Positions 44,718-56,421 of a stretch of 64,000 nucleotides of DNA are shown here, piece by piece. Location of the stretch: positions 6,019,001 to 6,083,000 of the forward strand of contig OY783198.1 of the NCBI GenBank assembly GCA_963678675.1, written 5' to 3'. This stretch comes from Xiphydria camelus. Taxonomy: Eukaryota > Arthropoda > Insecta > Hymenoptera > Xiphydriidae. The position numbers and the translations under genes are program-made. Within the stretch, counting starts at the first letter, position 1. Each line of letters starts with the position of its first letter. The notes beneath the pieces are model-generated. The model saw only the letters and a list, made by a program, of their open reading frames with translations, was not told where the DNA came from and did no database searches.

Positions 44718-45131
44718 CACTTAAAAAGATAATTAGGCTGAAATATGACAAAATGAACCAAATATTTAGTTATCCTCCACTAAAAAAAAAGTTTGCAAAT
44801 TTGCATCGGTGAGGTTGAAAACGGCGAACTTTTCACGTTTTAATATTGTTTCAAGCAGATGTTAATTTGTTTTATTATAATTTCAATTTGATTGCTTCAA
44901 CTCTATTTATTTTTCCTTGCACTCTTGCAGCATTGAAGCAATCGCACCGTGAAGTCCGCCGTGTTTAACTTCACCGATGGTTGAATGAGAAGCAAATATT
45001 TTTTTTCACGGTAACCAAATGTTCAATTGTTCTAACCAAAAAGTGGTCGGCTTAACCAAACAGATGGAGGATTGATATTTCAACGTCTCCAAGATTTTGT
45101 TTAAAAACTGACCAATTTTTGTTTCTCGGTG
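44718..45131. mobile_element. MITE family B, copy 4, carrying R
   Basis: Opposite orientation to copy 3. Left CACTTAAAAAGATAATTAGG, then ATGACAAAATGAACCAAAT; right GGTCGGCTTAACCAAACAGA, GACCAATTTTTGTTTCTCGGTG. The TA at 44716-44717 and TG at 45132-45133 flank it. The R element interrupts it after TTAGTTATCCT. Confidence 0.75.
44778..45011. mobile_element. MITE family R, nested in B
   Basis: Ends CACTAAAAAAAAAGTTTG and ATATTTTTTTTCACGG are inverted. Arms carry GCATCGGTGAGGTTGAAAAC and the complement GTTTAACTTCACCGATGG, and GATTGCTTCAA with TTGAAGCAATC. Only copy in the window. Confidence 0.75.
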
Positions 45132-45185
45132 TGCAGGGTGTAACGAATCAGCCTTAATTCTGACCGGTACGCGCGGAGGTTTCCA

Positions 45186-45308
45186 GGGGTGGAATTCCGT
45201 ATCGATAGAATTCTGTAGTCGCTATCAATGCGCATGTTTTGTTACATTTGAAAAAAATATGCGCAACGATATAGCGATTGTAGAATTCCATCGATACGGG
45301 GAATCCCC
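45186..45308. repeat. Long inverted repeat (about 55-bp arms)
   Basis: The left arm (45186-45240) carries GGGGTGGAATTCCGTATCGA and GTAGTCGCTATCAATGCGCA; the right arm (45253-45308) carries the complement with a few mismatches and small gaps. The loop is about 12 nt. It is not related to the listed MITE families. It may be a single-copy fold-back element or a transcribed hairpin. Confidence 0.8.
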
Positions 45309-46148
45309 ATCTCAGATCTCTTTCTTTATCCGGAACATGTATCACAGCTTCCTTATTTCAGACGCTAATCGAGTGTAGTCTTTTTTTATTTTATTCCAAT
45401 TGTGCGCATCACACGCTCGCCTCTTCCCAGATATTTTCTATTTTTTTTTCCTGGTCGATCAATGTATTATTTAAATTTCACCCCGCGCCCTCCCCCGCAA
45501 GAATTCCATTCGAACGCGTCGGAAGAAAGAGAAACGCGATACGAAGAAAGCGAATCCGCGCGAGCAGCCGTCGACGTCTCCATCCCCCCCACCGTTAACC
45601 CCCGTTATTCTGGGATATTTCCGCTGAAATAAATCGGCGCGCCTCCGCCCGGCCGGGAGTCATGCCTCCCCTCGCGGAGTTCCCACTTAAAGGGAGACGA
45701 GAGGCGGCGCCTAAGCCGTCGGGGTCCTTTCTTTTTAGCGCTCCCGAAATTGTCTCCTCAATTGTTCCACCCAACCTTCGCGGCTCGCCGTCGCGACTCT
45801 TTCTCTCGTTGTCTCCCCTCTCTTCTCTCCCCTTCCGCGACGTCGCCATTCCCGCACGTCCTCGCCCCCCCCCCCCCATTTCAATTCTCTTCATCTTGCT
45901 TTTATTTTCCTCGCTAAATCACCGCCGACCTGATATCTACCGCCCGCCGATATCCGGCGTCCGCGCCGCGCCTCCTCACTTTCTCCTTTCCCTCCCTTCG
46001 CGTCTTCCCGCGCACCCTCACCTCGCCCGGTCATCTCGCTCTGAACGCGCGTAGCGTCATCGAATCGCGGTGGCGCGCGTGTTTTTGCATAATTCGCAGA
46101 GCGCCCCCGACTATCCGCGCAGAAATACATGTATGTTAGTGTGACAGC
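45309..46148. other. No gene seen; CpG- and C-rich DNA
   Basis: C runs near 45867-45878. No repeat or gene supported. Confidence 0.45.
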
Positions 46149-46322
46149 GTTACATTTTTACATTTCTCTATCGGGAAAATATCCTGGTTGGATTCCTATC
46201 AGACCCCGATTGGATTTTTGCGGATATTTCGTGAACCAATGGCACCGCCTCTCCGCAGCAGAGGACTCTTGATAAGATCCCTAATGGGACCAAACGTGGC
46301 CCTGACTTTCCCGATAGGAATC
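46149..46322 (+). mobile_element. Element O, copy 2
   Basis: The complement of 18427-18583: CGTTACATTTTTACATTTCT, GATTGGATTTTTGCGGATAT, GCCTCTCCGCAGCAGAGGAC and CTGACTTTCCCGATAG. The ends CTATCGGGAAA and TTTCCCGATAG are inverted. Here it stands alone, without flanking A elements. Confidence 0.7.
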
Positions 46323-47828
46323 GGCTTCGAGTGCGGCGCGCGTAGCACCGTCGACGTCACGCGCGGTTATATCCCGCAGGAAATATACATCAGCGCGGAG
46401 CGCTAAGCGTCGGCCGAGTTTTCGCAGTACGTCAGGATTTGCCGTACAGGAAGAAAAGCGTCGGGAGGTGAGTCGAGTCGGTCGTAACTTCAGCGAAAAA
46501 TCCACAATATTTTCACTCCCGACGAACGGAAGAAACTCTACTCGTTAGGTACTTACGCGTACGGTGTATACCTATACCGTCTCGCCGCGCCCCCCCCCCC
46601 CGACCGTCTATCTCTCCGTTTCGAGTCTTTCGGCTCCGTTACAATTAACGCGCTCGCCCCGTTTCGTCGTCGTTTTTCTTCCCTTTCTTTCGCCGAGAGC
46701 GCCGACTATTAATTTCTCCAGAGTTTCGCGGGCACCGATAACCCGTCGTTTAATTATTCGCTTCGCTGTATGAGCGTATACGGGTCGAGCGGTGTGCCGT
46801 CCGGGCAAACTGGCGGGGGTAGGAGAGGAAGAGAGAGACGTGCAGTGTGCAGCGCATGATAGGGGATGAAAAGAAAACATCAGAAAGCGAGAGCCGCTTT
46901 GCCGGGTCGGCGGAGGAAGCGTTTTTAAAAATAAGTTATCATTAGCTCGCGCAGCCGGGTGTGTATACGGTACCTATATAACTCTGTACATAGGGGGCTG
47001 CACCCCCACCCCTCGGTCGGGCCGCGCGAGAGACTCCGGGGAATTTGATCGATGGCTTTTTCGGCCCTCGCCTCTAGTGAGACGTAGGGAATAACACGCG
47101 TGTCGTTTGTCATTCGACGTCGCGACGCTAACGTCTCGCGCGCGGGGTGGCTCGCGGCGCGCGACACGGCGGTGTAGTTATATCTACCTAAGGGGGCGGG
47201 ATGATAGGATGACAGTGCGGATTTCCGCGAGGCAGCGCGGCTTTACTGCAGGGCTTTGCCCGCTGCATGGGATTTCGCGGGCGAATGAGGCGTTATATGA
47301 GAGATCTGCGAAGGGAGTAGACAGAGATAGAGAGAATAAAAGGAAGGGGGGACACAGGAGTTTTATCCCGGAAGAAATCGCTCGCCGAGGAATCCCTTGA
47401 AACGCTTTTTTTTTATTTCTCCCCCCCTTCGGACTATCGTCGTTTTATCGCCGCGTTGCCTGCATGGGAAAGTGCAAGGTATAACTACCATTTTTTCTTC
47501 CTCTTTCATTCAATCCCTGTCGGCAAACACGCGCGCGCGCGCGCGCGCGGGAATCACGGACTTTCCGTTGCAAATGGCATTCCTCTCCCTTTGTCGCTCT
47601 CTCTTTCTCTTCGCCGGCACACCCGGGGCATTAATTTTTGTTAGCGCTTTTTTCACTCGCCCCTCACACTCCCCGCCCATTCTCTCCGGCTCGGACAATA
47701 ATAATTACTCTCTCCGGTGCAATTATAATGATATCTAATGAAACGAGCTCGAGTATACGAAATGGACCGGACGAACCCACCCTTGCTGCGCAGGGACGAA
47801 GAACGTGCACGTAAATTTATGCGCGGTG
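46323..47828. other. No gene seen; CpG-rich unique DNA
   Basis: CpG-rich; C run near 46590-46600, CG run at 47526-47549. A donor-like GGAGGTGAGTC lies at 46464-46474 but no credible exon goes with it. Confidence 0.45.
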
Positions 47829-48356
47829 CGCTCAGGGAAAGGGTCTAGCTGAATACGAACTTATATAATAGAATTTATTTGAGATGAATGGGAATTTATT
47901 CATATGGAACGCAAGTCTATTTGAATGTAATTGATGTTCAATAGTAAGTTCGTACTCGATTAAAAAGATGTATACAGAACATCTATTTAATTCAAATAGT
48001 CTTTTGTTCGATGTGAATAAATTCGTATTTACGAATATCTCAAGTAAATTTTTCTATTACACTGAAAACAATAATTAGGTTAAAATGACAAAACGCATCT
48101 AGTTAAACGAGTTTAGTTATTCCAACCTGAATACTGGTCAGTTGAATGAAATATCAAATTATTCTAATCAAATGTTTAGTTATTCCAATCAAACCTCAAG
48201 TTATTCTAACCAAAAATTGGTCAATTTAACCGAACAGATGGAAGATTCATATTATTCATCAAACTGTTTAGTCATCATCTCCAGAATTTTGATTAAATAG
48301 ACCAGGTTATTTTTCTCAGTGTAGGTTCGTATTCAACCAGACCCTTTCCCTCAGTG
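47829..48356. mobile_element. MITE family D, copy 3, carrying B
   Basis: Left end CTCAGGGAAAGGGTCTAGCT then GAATACGAAC; right end GTTCGTATTCAACCAGACCC then TTTCCCTCAGTG followed by TA. The interior blocks TCGATGTGAATAAATTC and CTCAAGTAAATTTTTCTAT match the other D copies. Family B is inserted between TTTTTCTATTA and GGTTCGTATTC. Confidence 0.85.
48060..48321 (-). mobile_element. MITE family B, copy 5, nested in D
   Basis: A full 262-bp copy, CACTGAAAACAATAATTAGG to CCAGGTTATTTTTCTCAGTG, with TA duplicated on both sides (48058-48059, 48322-48323). D copies without the insertion read TTTTTCTATCAGGTTTGTAT or a close variant here, so the insertion site is resolved to the base. Confidence 0.9.
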
Positions 48357-48357
48357 T

Positions 48358-49431
48358 AGTCTCGTAATTCGAGCGAGTTGAGAGTGCGAATGAAATTATG
48401 GCGAACGCTCGTAAAATTGTCCGGCTGATTGGACTTTATCGTTTCCACAAATCAAAAGTATAAACTTACCGCAGTGACGCGGCAGCGATATCGACGTTCC
48501 AAAATGCTCTAATTTCATGAAAATATATATTTCTCTTAATCGAGATATTTTCAATTCAGTTAAACGCGTTGTACAGTTTTCAAAGTACAACTGTAGGAAC
48601 GAGTAGAGAAATTTCAACGACAAATCCCATTGCGAAACCACCCCGTATGGCTTACACACGAATACACACGCGAGTCCGAATTGCGGTTTCATACGCGCTC
48701 GCACCCACGACGTATACAGGGAAATTACCCGCGCCAGCGTGGCGGCACGGGGTAGTTCTACGAGGCATTGTTCCTACGGACAAACCTTATTATTGGTTCC
48801 GCGTCCCGCCGCTCCGCACTCACCTCGTTGGCCCTCTTCGCTCACCATTGTTGTCGCGATTTTCTATTCCACACACCTCGTTGTTTTTTCCTCTTATATT
48901 CGCGCCCGTCCGTGCTTCCTATGGCATCCGCTGCCCGCGCGCCACCCCCGCTCCCCAACCCCCGCTGGTTTCAGAGAGCCCTTGCGCGACCTATAACCAT
49001 TTCGCGTCCAATGGACCATATTTTATTTCCATCGGCGGCTTTCTATCAGAACTTACAATCACTTCGAGTACCCTCCTAACGATACCCTCCACCGCTATTC
49101 GCCAACCCCTGGTTTACACCCGCGCGCGCGCGCGCGCGTTTCGATAATACCCCCTCGTTCGTTCCGCTCTCGACGCACTCGACGGCCCTGCAATATTGTT
49201 GCTTACGATCGGCGGGGGTTCCTCCGGAGAGGGAAATTATCGTATAACGCGTATGAAGTATGCACAGGGCGCGTTCTCCGGGGGGAGCCATTCGTTATCG
49301 TTCCCCGGAGAACGGCTGGTCCCTCCGAACGACCCGGTATACGGAACGTACAGGGCGTTTCGGGAGAGGGAGGCATCAGTTGGTTTCCGAATTACCTCGA
49401 AGATCGGTATTATCGCGTAAAGCATCGAGAG
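48358..49431. other. No gene seen; unique DNA
   Basis: AT-rich to about 48600, then CpG-rich with a CG run at 49119-49138. Nothing supported. Confidence 0.45.
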
Positions 49432-49508
49432 CCCAGGCGGAAAAGTTCTACATGGATTTGATCCTACATGGATTATATATGATTTCTATATAATACATGT
49501 AGGACCAA
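49432..49508. mobile_element. MITE family A, copy 5 (left half only)
   Basis: Begins CCCAGGCGGAAAAGTTCTAC and contains a palindrome TCCTACATGGATTATATATG/ATACATGTAGGA. No right terminus was found, so it is truncated. Confidence 0.65.
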
Positions 49509-50497
49509 ACAAATTCGTACGTGGAGACGTTCTGACAGAAAGAACCACTTCTTAATTCGGTCTTAGCATAACAAAAAATATTCGTATTTTTAAATTTAAT
49601 TTGTGATCCGTATACATGGACATTCAATTGCAAACTTAAAAAAAGCGGTTCGAAGAAATAATTATTCGCAGAGTAATAAGTGCGTTTCTCTCTACAAGCT
49701 GCAGGTGATGTCGTTGAAAAGCCAGAGAGACGCACTTATGCCAAGCAACGAGTGCGAGGAAGATAGTCTCGCTCTAGACGATGACGTAGCTTTCAAAATT
49801 ATTGTTCAGCTTTGATAAGGCGAAAAATGAAAAATGATAAAAAATACGGGGTAGATAATTTTCTCGAAATTTGTCGAATCTGCAGTAAAAGAAATGGGCG
49901 TTAAAATCGAACTCCCCACGCCCCACCCCGAATACACGTCGGCGTATACGCGAAACCGACGCAACGACCTCCGATCGTCTCGAGGATTCTCCTCCTCGCT
50001 TCCGCTTACTCCCGCGGGACTCTTCAACGACGCCCCCCACGAGGGAGCGAACGACGAGTGTTACGAGATTTGCAAATCGATCGAACACTTGGACCGCGTA
50101 TATATTCCACGCAACCCCCGGTAGCGTACGTCGGCAAGCGCGGATTCGTCGAAACCTCATCATCGATTTCTCCCCTCGCCTCGCGTGTTCGGATTCTTCG
50201 ATCGGCCGGAAGCGATTGCCGCGGTGCCGCTGCGCTTCCGGGCGAAGCGTTTGGACCTAACCCACACTTAAAATAATTGCCGGTTACCGATTGGCCGGGG
50301 GTGGGGTGGTGGCCCATCCGTCAATTAGCGCCGTGTAATTTTGAGAGCGCGCGTTTAATTAAGTCCGTGTCGACCGGACGTTCCGGCACGCAAACAGAGA
50401 GCGCGTCGTTTCGTTGGACTTTCTTTTCCACGGCGATTTCTCTCCTTGGATTCTCGTGAACGCGAGCGCGCGAGTGTTTTCGGGTGTGTTTCTTATA
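49509..50497. other. No gene seen; contains a weak short hairpin
   Basis: A stem at 49676-49693 (ATAAGTGCGTTTCTCTCT) pairs with 49724-49739 (AGAGAGACGCACTTAT) with one bulge and a 30-nt loop. The rest is CpG-rich with no gene supported. Confidence 0.4.
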
Positions 50498-50619
50498 CAT
50501 TGAGAAAAAGAATGTTTTAAAAAGTAGCGATCAATCCCAGAAAATATGGGGAAAGCCGCAGGTAAAAAATAGAGTGATGGGACAGTTACGAATTCGGTTA
50601 AATATTATACTATATTGTA
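50498..50619. mobile_element. MITE family E, copy 4 (left part)
   Basis: CATTGAGAAAAAGAATGTTT, then CAATCCCAGAAAATATGGGG and GACAGTTACGAATTCGGTTA, as in other E copies. It stops at the M element; no right half was recognised beyond M. Confidence 0.7.
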
Positions 50620-50621
50620 TA

Positions 50622-50902
50622 CACGGAGAAATGGATCTTGCAGTCTTATGAAAACTAAGTTTTGCCGAGAATTTGTTGCTGTCACGACAAAAGTATTATT
50701 CGTGGCGGATAAAATGTATGTCCAATGATAGAGCAAGTTTGATTGCAGTTGCAGTGAATTTTTTTTTCGGTAAAAATATTTGCTACCTCAGTAAATATTT
50801 GTACTATTATTCGACATATCTTTTGTCACGACAGATAACATTTTTGTCAAAATCCAGTTTTGCTAAGACTGTTTAATTTCAAACGATTAATATTTCTCCG
50901 CT
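50622..50902. mobile_element. MITE family M
   Basis: Preceded by TA. The left arm CACGGAGAAATGGATC ... CAGTCTTATGAAAACT ... TGTCACGACAAAAG is inverted on the right as CTTTTGTCACGACA ... AGTTTTGCTAAGACTG ... ATATTTCTCCGC. Only copy in the window. It either inserted in or truncated E copy 4. Confidence 0.75.
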
Positions 50903-51528
50903 GAAACGATCGATCGCTAGAAACTTTCTTATTTGCCTGATAACTTAATCTGGCTAACCTCATCTTATGCAGTTTCTTTTTCCGTGCAGTTTATTGGTAT
51001 CGATAACGCGAACCTTTACCATGGGATTGCGACTCATAATTAGGCAGCTCCGATATCTGATAGTCACTGACGTACGGGGTACCTATAAGTACTGGTTAAA
51101 GAACCACGCCCCCTATGCGTGTACACTGTACCTATACGCGTATAACGAGCGGCGCGTATACATAATACATATAAATATGTATAACGCGTCGAAACGTCGT
51201 GCGAGAGAGAGAGAGCTCCGGGTATGGATCGCGAGCGACCACCACTTTCCACCGCTACCGCCACCACCACGGCGGCTAATATACCCGCCCGTATACCTGA
51301 CCCCGTGGAAACACCTCGTGATAACTTTCCGATAAATAAAGCCCAGACAATACGGCGTTTTACATCGGCCATAAAGGGGTGCTCGGGGACGCTGGGGTAG
51401 GAATACAGCTGGTTGGAACTCTCGGGCGTTCGTGGGATTTAATTTCAGGACCCCGCTACGAATTGACCACGTTTAATTCACCCCTTTGAAATACACTCGT
51501 AATATAAGTCCAAACTCCCCCGCACGCA

Positions 51529-51568
<40 letters not shown>

Positions 51569-51981
51569 ATCATCCTCTCATTTTTTCTCTCTCACCCTCG
51601 TCGTTTGTCCCTCCCGAGTCGAAGAGGATGTTTGCGAGAGTGAGCCACTTTTGCGTAAATCCGTGCAGCGAGATTTCGGGAGAGAAATTTGTTGTAGTCC
51701 TTTATTTGTTTGAGTTCTTATATCGGAGATGTGAAAACTGAGAGGTAGATTCGGTACGTTCAAATCGAACCAATATTTTCGCTCGCGAATCGGACAAACA
51801 TTTACTCGGGACCATTCGGCATAACGGGTTTACTTTCGGATCGACCGAAACTTCTCTTATAATGCCCTTATACATAAAGGGATACGCGCGGGGACGCTCG
51901 ATGATTTTCCGCAGGTTCGAGGAGTTTCCGTTTCGAATCCTCCTCGAAATGTCCGCGTACATATATACGTATGTATATATA
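50903..51981. other. No gene seen; contains a (CT)n tract
   Basis: Pure CT dinucleotides at 51532-51564. The remainder is mixed-composition unique sequence without a supported gene. Confidence 0.45.
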
Positions 51982-52061
51982 TTAGGTGTACAACTTTGCT
52001 ACCGCCGTTTTTCTTGTCTATCACCATTAGGAAAACGGCGGAAGCAAAGTTGTACGCCTAA
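51982..52061. mobile_element. Mariner-like mini element (80-bp hairpin)
   Basis: The left arm begins TTAGGTGTACAACTTTGCTA; the right arm is its complement (two mismatches over 31 bp), with a loop of about 17 nt. It lies between TA-rich flanks, consistent with a TA target. The TTAGGTGTACAA start resembles ends of mariner elements, such as the mauritiana type. The alternative is a microRNA-like precursor; I recognise no known microRNA in it. Confidence 0.65.
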
Positions 52062-55000
52062 TATATATATATATATATACATATATATATCCGAGGGAAT
52101 ATTTTTCTTCCCTCCACCCCAAGGCCGGCCAATTTCAATCGGTCGGCTGCGTCGAGCCTCTACTTCGGGAAAAGGAGCCTACGCGTACCGCGCGCGCCGG
52201 GCTCCGGGGAGCCCTTCGCGCCGTCGATATATAGGATCGGGGCGAGTCGCTCGATCAAATCTACCTCCACCCGCGAGCTGGTTCCTCGAGGGCGTGGTTC
52301 CGTCACTCCGCGAGCAAACATCCCCCCGCCGGCGTATATTCGCTTTCGCCCTTCGCCCCGATGTTCGTCGGGGGAGGGAAGCCGCCGCAGCGGGGACCCC
52401 TGTTGCGGGGCCCGCCGCTCGAGAGAGCAGCAACGCGCTCGGTATATTGCGCAAGGTCGGGAGTCAGAGCGCGAACGTACCTACACCGTACGCGAGGCCG
52501 AGAAGCGATCACTCGCGGGATAACTAGCTCGCCGATAACTTTAAACAAGATATATCGGACGGGCTGGCTGGAAGGGAAGAAATGGAAGAGCGCGGCGGGA
52601 AGGGGAGGACACGGTGGACGACGGCGAGGGGGAGAGAAAAAATGCAGAAAAAGTTTGCGCCGCTCCAGTCCCATTTCCTTTCCATTTGTATTTATGGCCT
52701 CGTTATTCGTTACTCAGGACTTTCGAGGGTGAGAAGGGTGGCGGAGGGAGAGAGAGAGGGATGGACGGGGAGCGAGGGAGATGGAGAGAAGCGGCGGCGG
52801 CGCGCCCCCTTCCGAAAAACGGGTCGAGCGAGAGGGTGAGAGCGAGACTTGCCCGCGGGGAGCGGCGAGGGTTTCTTTACTCGGTTAGAGTGCGAATGTC
52901 GCGCGACTTGTGTACCTATGTGAGATTGTTACGAGCTCGCTTGTGTATACGGAGTGTCACGGAACGAGATCAGAACGGACGGGTTGTCAGAAATGTCCGT
53001 TTCGGGAATTTTTTTTCGGGGTTTAAACATGAGCACACAGCTGTTGATCTCTGATTTTATCATCAAGACGCACCCACCCATTCATTCGGTCGAAACGAAG
53101 GTAGGAGCTGCGTAACTCATTGTAATTCTTTCGGAGGATTTACGTAAAGTGGCTGTGCATACCTGCTCTATTAAACCTATACGTATACAATCATATACGC
53201 GCAGTATGCGAGGCACGCGAGTACTCGCGACTGCAGCTATACGAAAGAAATTAGGGGTTGCAGCGGGAAGCCTTGAACGACTCACGATGCGGCCCGCGCG
53301 CAGGAGCCGATAATAAGTCAGGGTCGGGGGGGGTGCAGGTTCCGCGCCGCGCGAATTGGCTTTCGGCACGGAATTTTGATCGAGAAGGCTGGGCATGAAG
53401 AGAGAAGTCGTTCAGGACGCGCTCTCCCGGAGAATGTGCATGCGACGATGGGGGTCAGGCGCTGCGGAAGTCGAGGAAGGGGTGTACGGTCGCCGTTCTT
53501 GGGGCGGGGGTCGCGTTATTGGATTTCTTCTCTTCTCTTTGACGCGACACATGTGCATCTACGCGGTTTTCCCTCCCTTTCCGCGCGCGCGTACGACGTT
53601 AAATAGCTGGGGCTCGGTCGAGTAACTGCGCAGAGTACGGCGACGTGCAAAGCTCCCTCCTCTACTACGCTCTCGGCGTAACAGCCTCGACGGACGTCCC
53701 ACGCCTCCGACGTCCGTCGGAGAGCGGCGCAAGTCATTCGAGCAGGGTAATTGAACCAGACTTTTTTTTTTCCCCCGAGGGCGAACATATACAGCGACCG
53801 AAACTTCCTTCCCCCGTTTAAAGCACCGGGGCGACCGCGGGACCGTACCGCCAGGGGTTGTTGCACGCTGCGCTCTTTCGCCTTTTATTATTCGGACGCT
53901 TTAACCGAACCACCCCCGCACTCCTTCCCTTTCTCTGTCTGCCCTCCAACCGCTCCCCATTTGTCGCTCGCCTGCAACCGAGCGACACATCGAACGCGCG
54001 TACGTGATTACACCCTCCTTCTCTCCCTCCCTCCTGCTCCGCGCGTACTTCCTCGTCCCTTTTATCATTATTTTCCGCTCTTTCTCGTTTTTCTGTTTTA
54101 ACCCCTCCACGGCGCCCTTAATCGAAACCGGCGGTGAAAAAAAAAGGGGCGCTCTAAAGTACGCCAAGAGAGCGAGTCGGGGGTGCTCGGACGGATCGGG
54201 GGTAGTTTCCCCGAAATGAATCGCCGTTAGGGGTTGGCATTCCGCAATTAAACTCGCCAAATTGGCCCTGCTTTATTATTCACCGATGTTTTCCGCCGCT
54301 CTTATTTGCGCGGCTCCCGACAGCGGGCGCGCGGGGGCGTTTTTTTAAGGCGGCTTCACACCGAACACCGAGTTTTTGCACGGGGATGGTGAGGGAATTA
54401 CTTCGTAACGCTCTGTCGCCTGGTAACGAGAGGCAGGGGTTGTTAGGGAATTGCACATTCTATTGTATACGAATATAGAGGAAGGAAGGGGTCGAATAAT
54501 GCGTTTAAATTAGGTATATCTCGCGTGGTAATTTATGCGTGTGGCTTTTTATGTTTATAGCACTCGGCGTCCGGGTGCTCCGTCTCTAATTTAAATCGAA
54601 TTGGAGCTAAGTACGTTACCTTCCATATTGTTGGAATTTTAACGCGGCTTTGATTTCATTTTAGTCGCTAATGCAATTCTCGGCCCTCGGTACTGCGCTT
54701 CGAATTAGGTTGCGCAGGGAACGACGGTCGCTGATTATTATATTCCGTCTCTCTTGTCACTTTCAATTTCGTTTCGTCCCGTCAGATCTTATAAAAAGTC
54801 AGATAACCATACATATTTGAAAAACCATTCGCGGAGAGCCTTCGTTGACTCGAATTGAAAATTAACCATTTTTTTTAAAAAAACTTCCGTCTCTCTCCCT
54901 TCCTCTTTCCGCTCCAAAGCGTAACGCAGATTTACTCCGCGCGATTCGATCTAAATTGAAAATTCACCCGTGTAAATTCAGCGTGATTCGATCGCGATAG

Positions 55001-55937
55001 ACATCTTTTCAATTAAGCTCATATTCGAAGATTTCGCGTATCAACAAACAGAGGTCGTGGAATCGACCAATTTCCCCTCGGATATTTCCATTCAAAGTTC
55101 TCCTCTCCGGGGAACCACTAATTTAATTAGAAAATTTGATTGCAAGATTACGCAGCCTTTGGTGCTCGGGAGCAGAAAATATGAGGTAAATTATTAACGA
55201 ATCATCCGCCAGTCTTGATCTTTATTAAATACTCTTCATTTTCCTCCTCTCTGAAATGACCGTTGCACGTGGCGCGCCATAAAAAACGTCACCTCCACCG
55301 CGCGCTGCTCGATCGGCACATGATACGTACCTACATTCGTACGTAGAATATCGCCGCGCCACAGGGGCGCTCCAATTTTTCTTTCATCAGCGCGACGCGC
55401 GCGCGAACGTTAATTAACGTCAAGGTCCCGCGACGCATCGACGGACATTAAATCACGACCCCCCCGTCGGTCTAATGAATTTTCGTTGCCTTTCGCGTCG
55501 TTCGCGGCGAAACCCGATCGGTGTCGTCGTGTCGTGCGAAGCAAAGTGTAGGAGTCGGATTGATTCTTGTCGTCGATGACGTTGCGGCAAACGAACAATC
55601 ACTACCTCTCCCCGCCACTCCTCTCCCCTACACCGCGGTTCTTCTCACGCCCCGCGAACGATCGTGATTAATGAATTGTTTCGATAATATTTGCTCCGGT
55701 TCGAGAAAGAGAGGGAGAGAGAGAGAGCGCCTTTGATAGACCTCCGGAGTATTTTTCAACGTCGTCATCGTCGCTCTCCTCCACCCTCGCTTCTCTCCTT
55801 TCCACGCCCCGCGGTCTTCCGGCCGCCTTAAGTACGCGAAAGTGGTTTGACGTTGCGCAATGAGCGGTAATTAACCCAATTTCCATAAAAGTGTCGGTAG
55901 TGTGTCTCGTTAATTATTGGAGGGCGACTTGGAAATG
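52062..55937. other. No gene seen; CpG-rich then plain DNA
   Basis: (AT)n at 52062-52090, CpG-rich to about 54350. From 54,350 to 55,250 the sequence is balanced in composition, has few open frames and no recognisable repeat, unlike the rest of the window; it could hold conserved non-coding DNA, which cannot be tested here. Confidence 0.45.
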
Positions 55938-56421
55938 AGTTTCAATTTTAGAGGATCGATTCAAGTTTAATCTGCTTTGTTAAATATTACAGTTTTATCC
56001 TGTTAACTCTGATCGGAAGGTGGTTGGGAAATTTTGCATGCTTCATTTTTGGATGCTGATTGAGATGTACACTGATTTGATTATTTTTTTATTAGTATAA
56101 TATTTACATATGTACGGTTCTGTGTCTGGTACATACAGGGTGGAAACCAACTCCCCTTGATATCAAATAGGCTCGCCGTGCCTGATATGGAAATATAGGT
56201 CTGAATTTTCGAAGATCCATTCAGCTGTAATCTGCTTCTATTATATATAATATTACAGTTGTATTCCGTTAACTCCGGCCTGAAGGGACTTGGGAAATTT
56301 TGCATGCTTCATTTTTGGATGCTGATTAGGATGTGCACTGATTTAATTATTTTATTACCAGCATCTACACATGTATGGGTATCTGTTACATACAGGGTGG
56401 AAACCAGCTCCCCTTGATACC
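55938..56421. repeat. Tandem duplication, unit about 257-266 bp
   Basis: Two diverged copies follow one another. Both contain CTGATTN(A/G)GATGT, GGGAAATTTTGCATGCTTCA and ACATACAGGGTGGAAACCA(A/G)CTCCCCTTGATA. Equivalent points are 257 bp (end block) to 266 bp (middle block) apart because of small gaps. No inverted ends or coding frame. Confidence 0.8.

Noticed and set aside
46426..46474. Possible 42-nt micro-exon between TTTTCGCAG and GAG|GTGAGT
   Set aside because: The donor is good but the acceptor lacks a pyrimidine tract and nothing else supports an exon.
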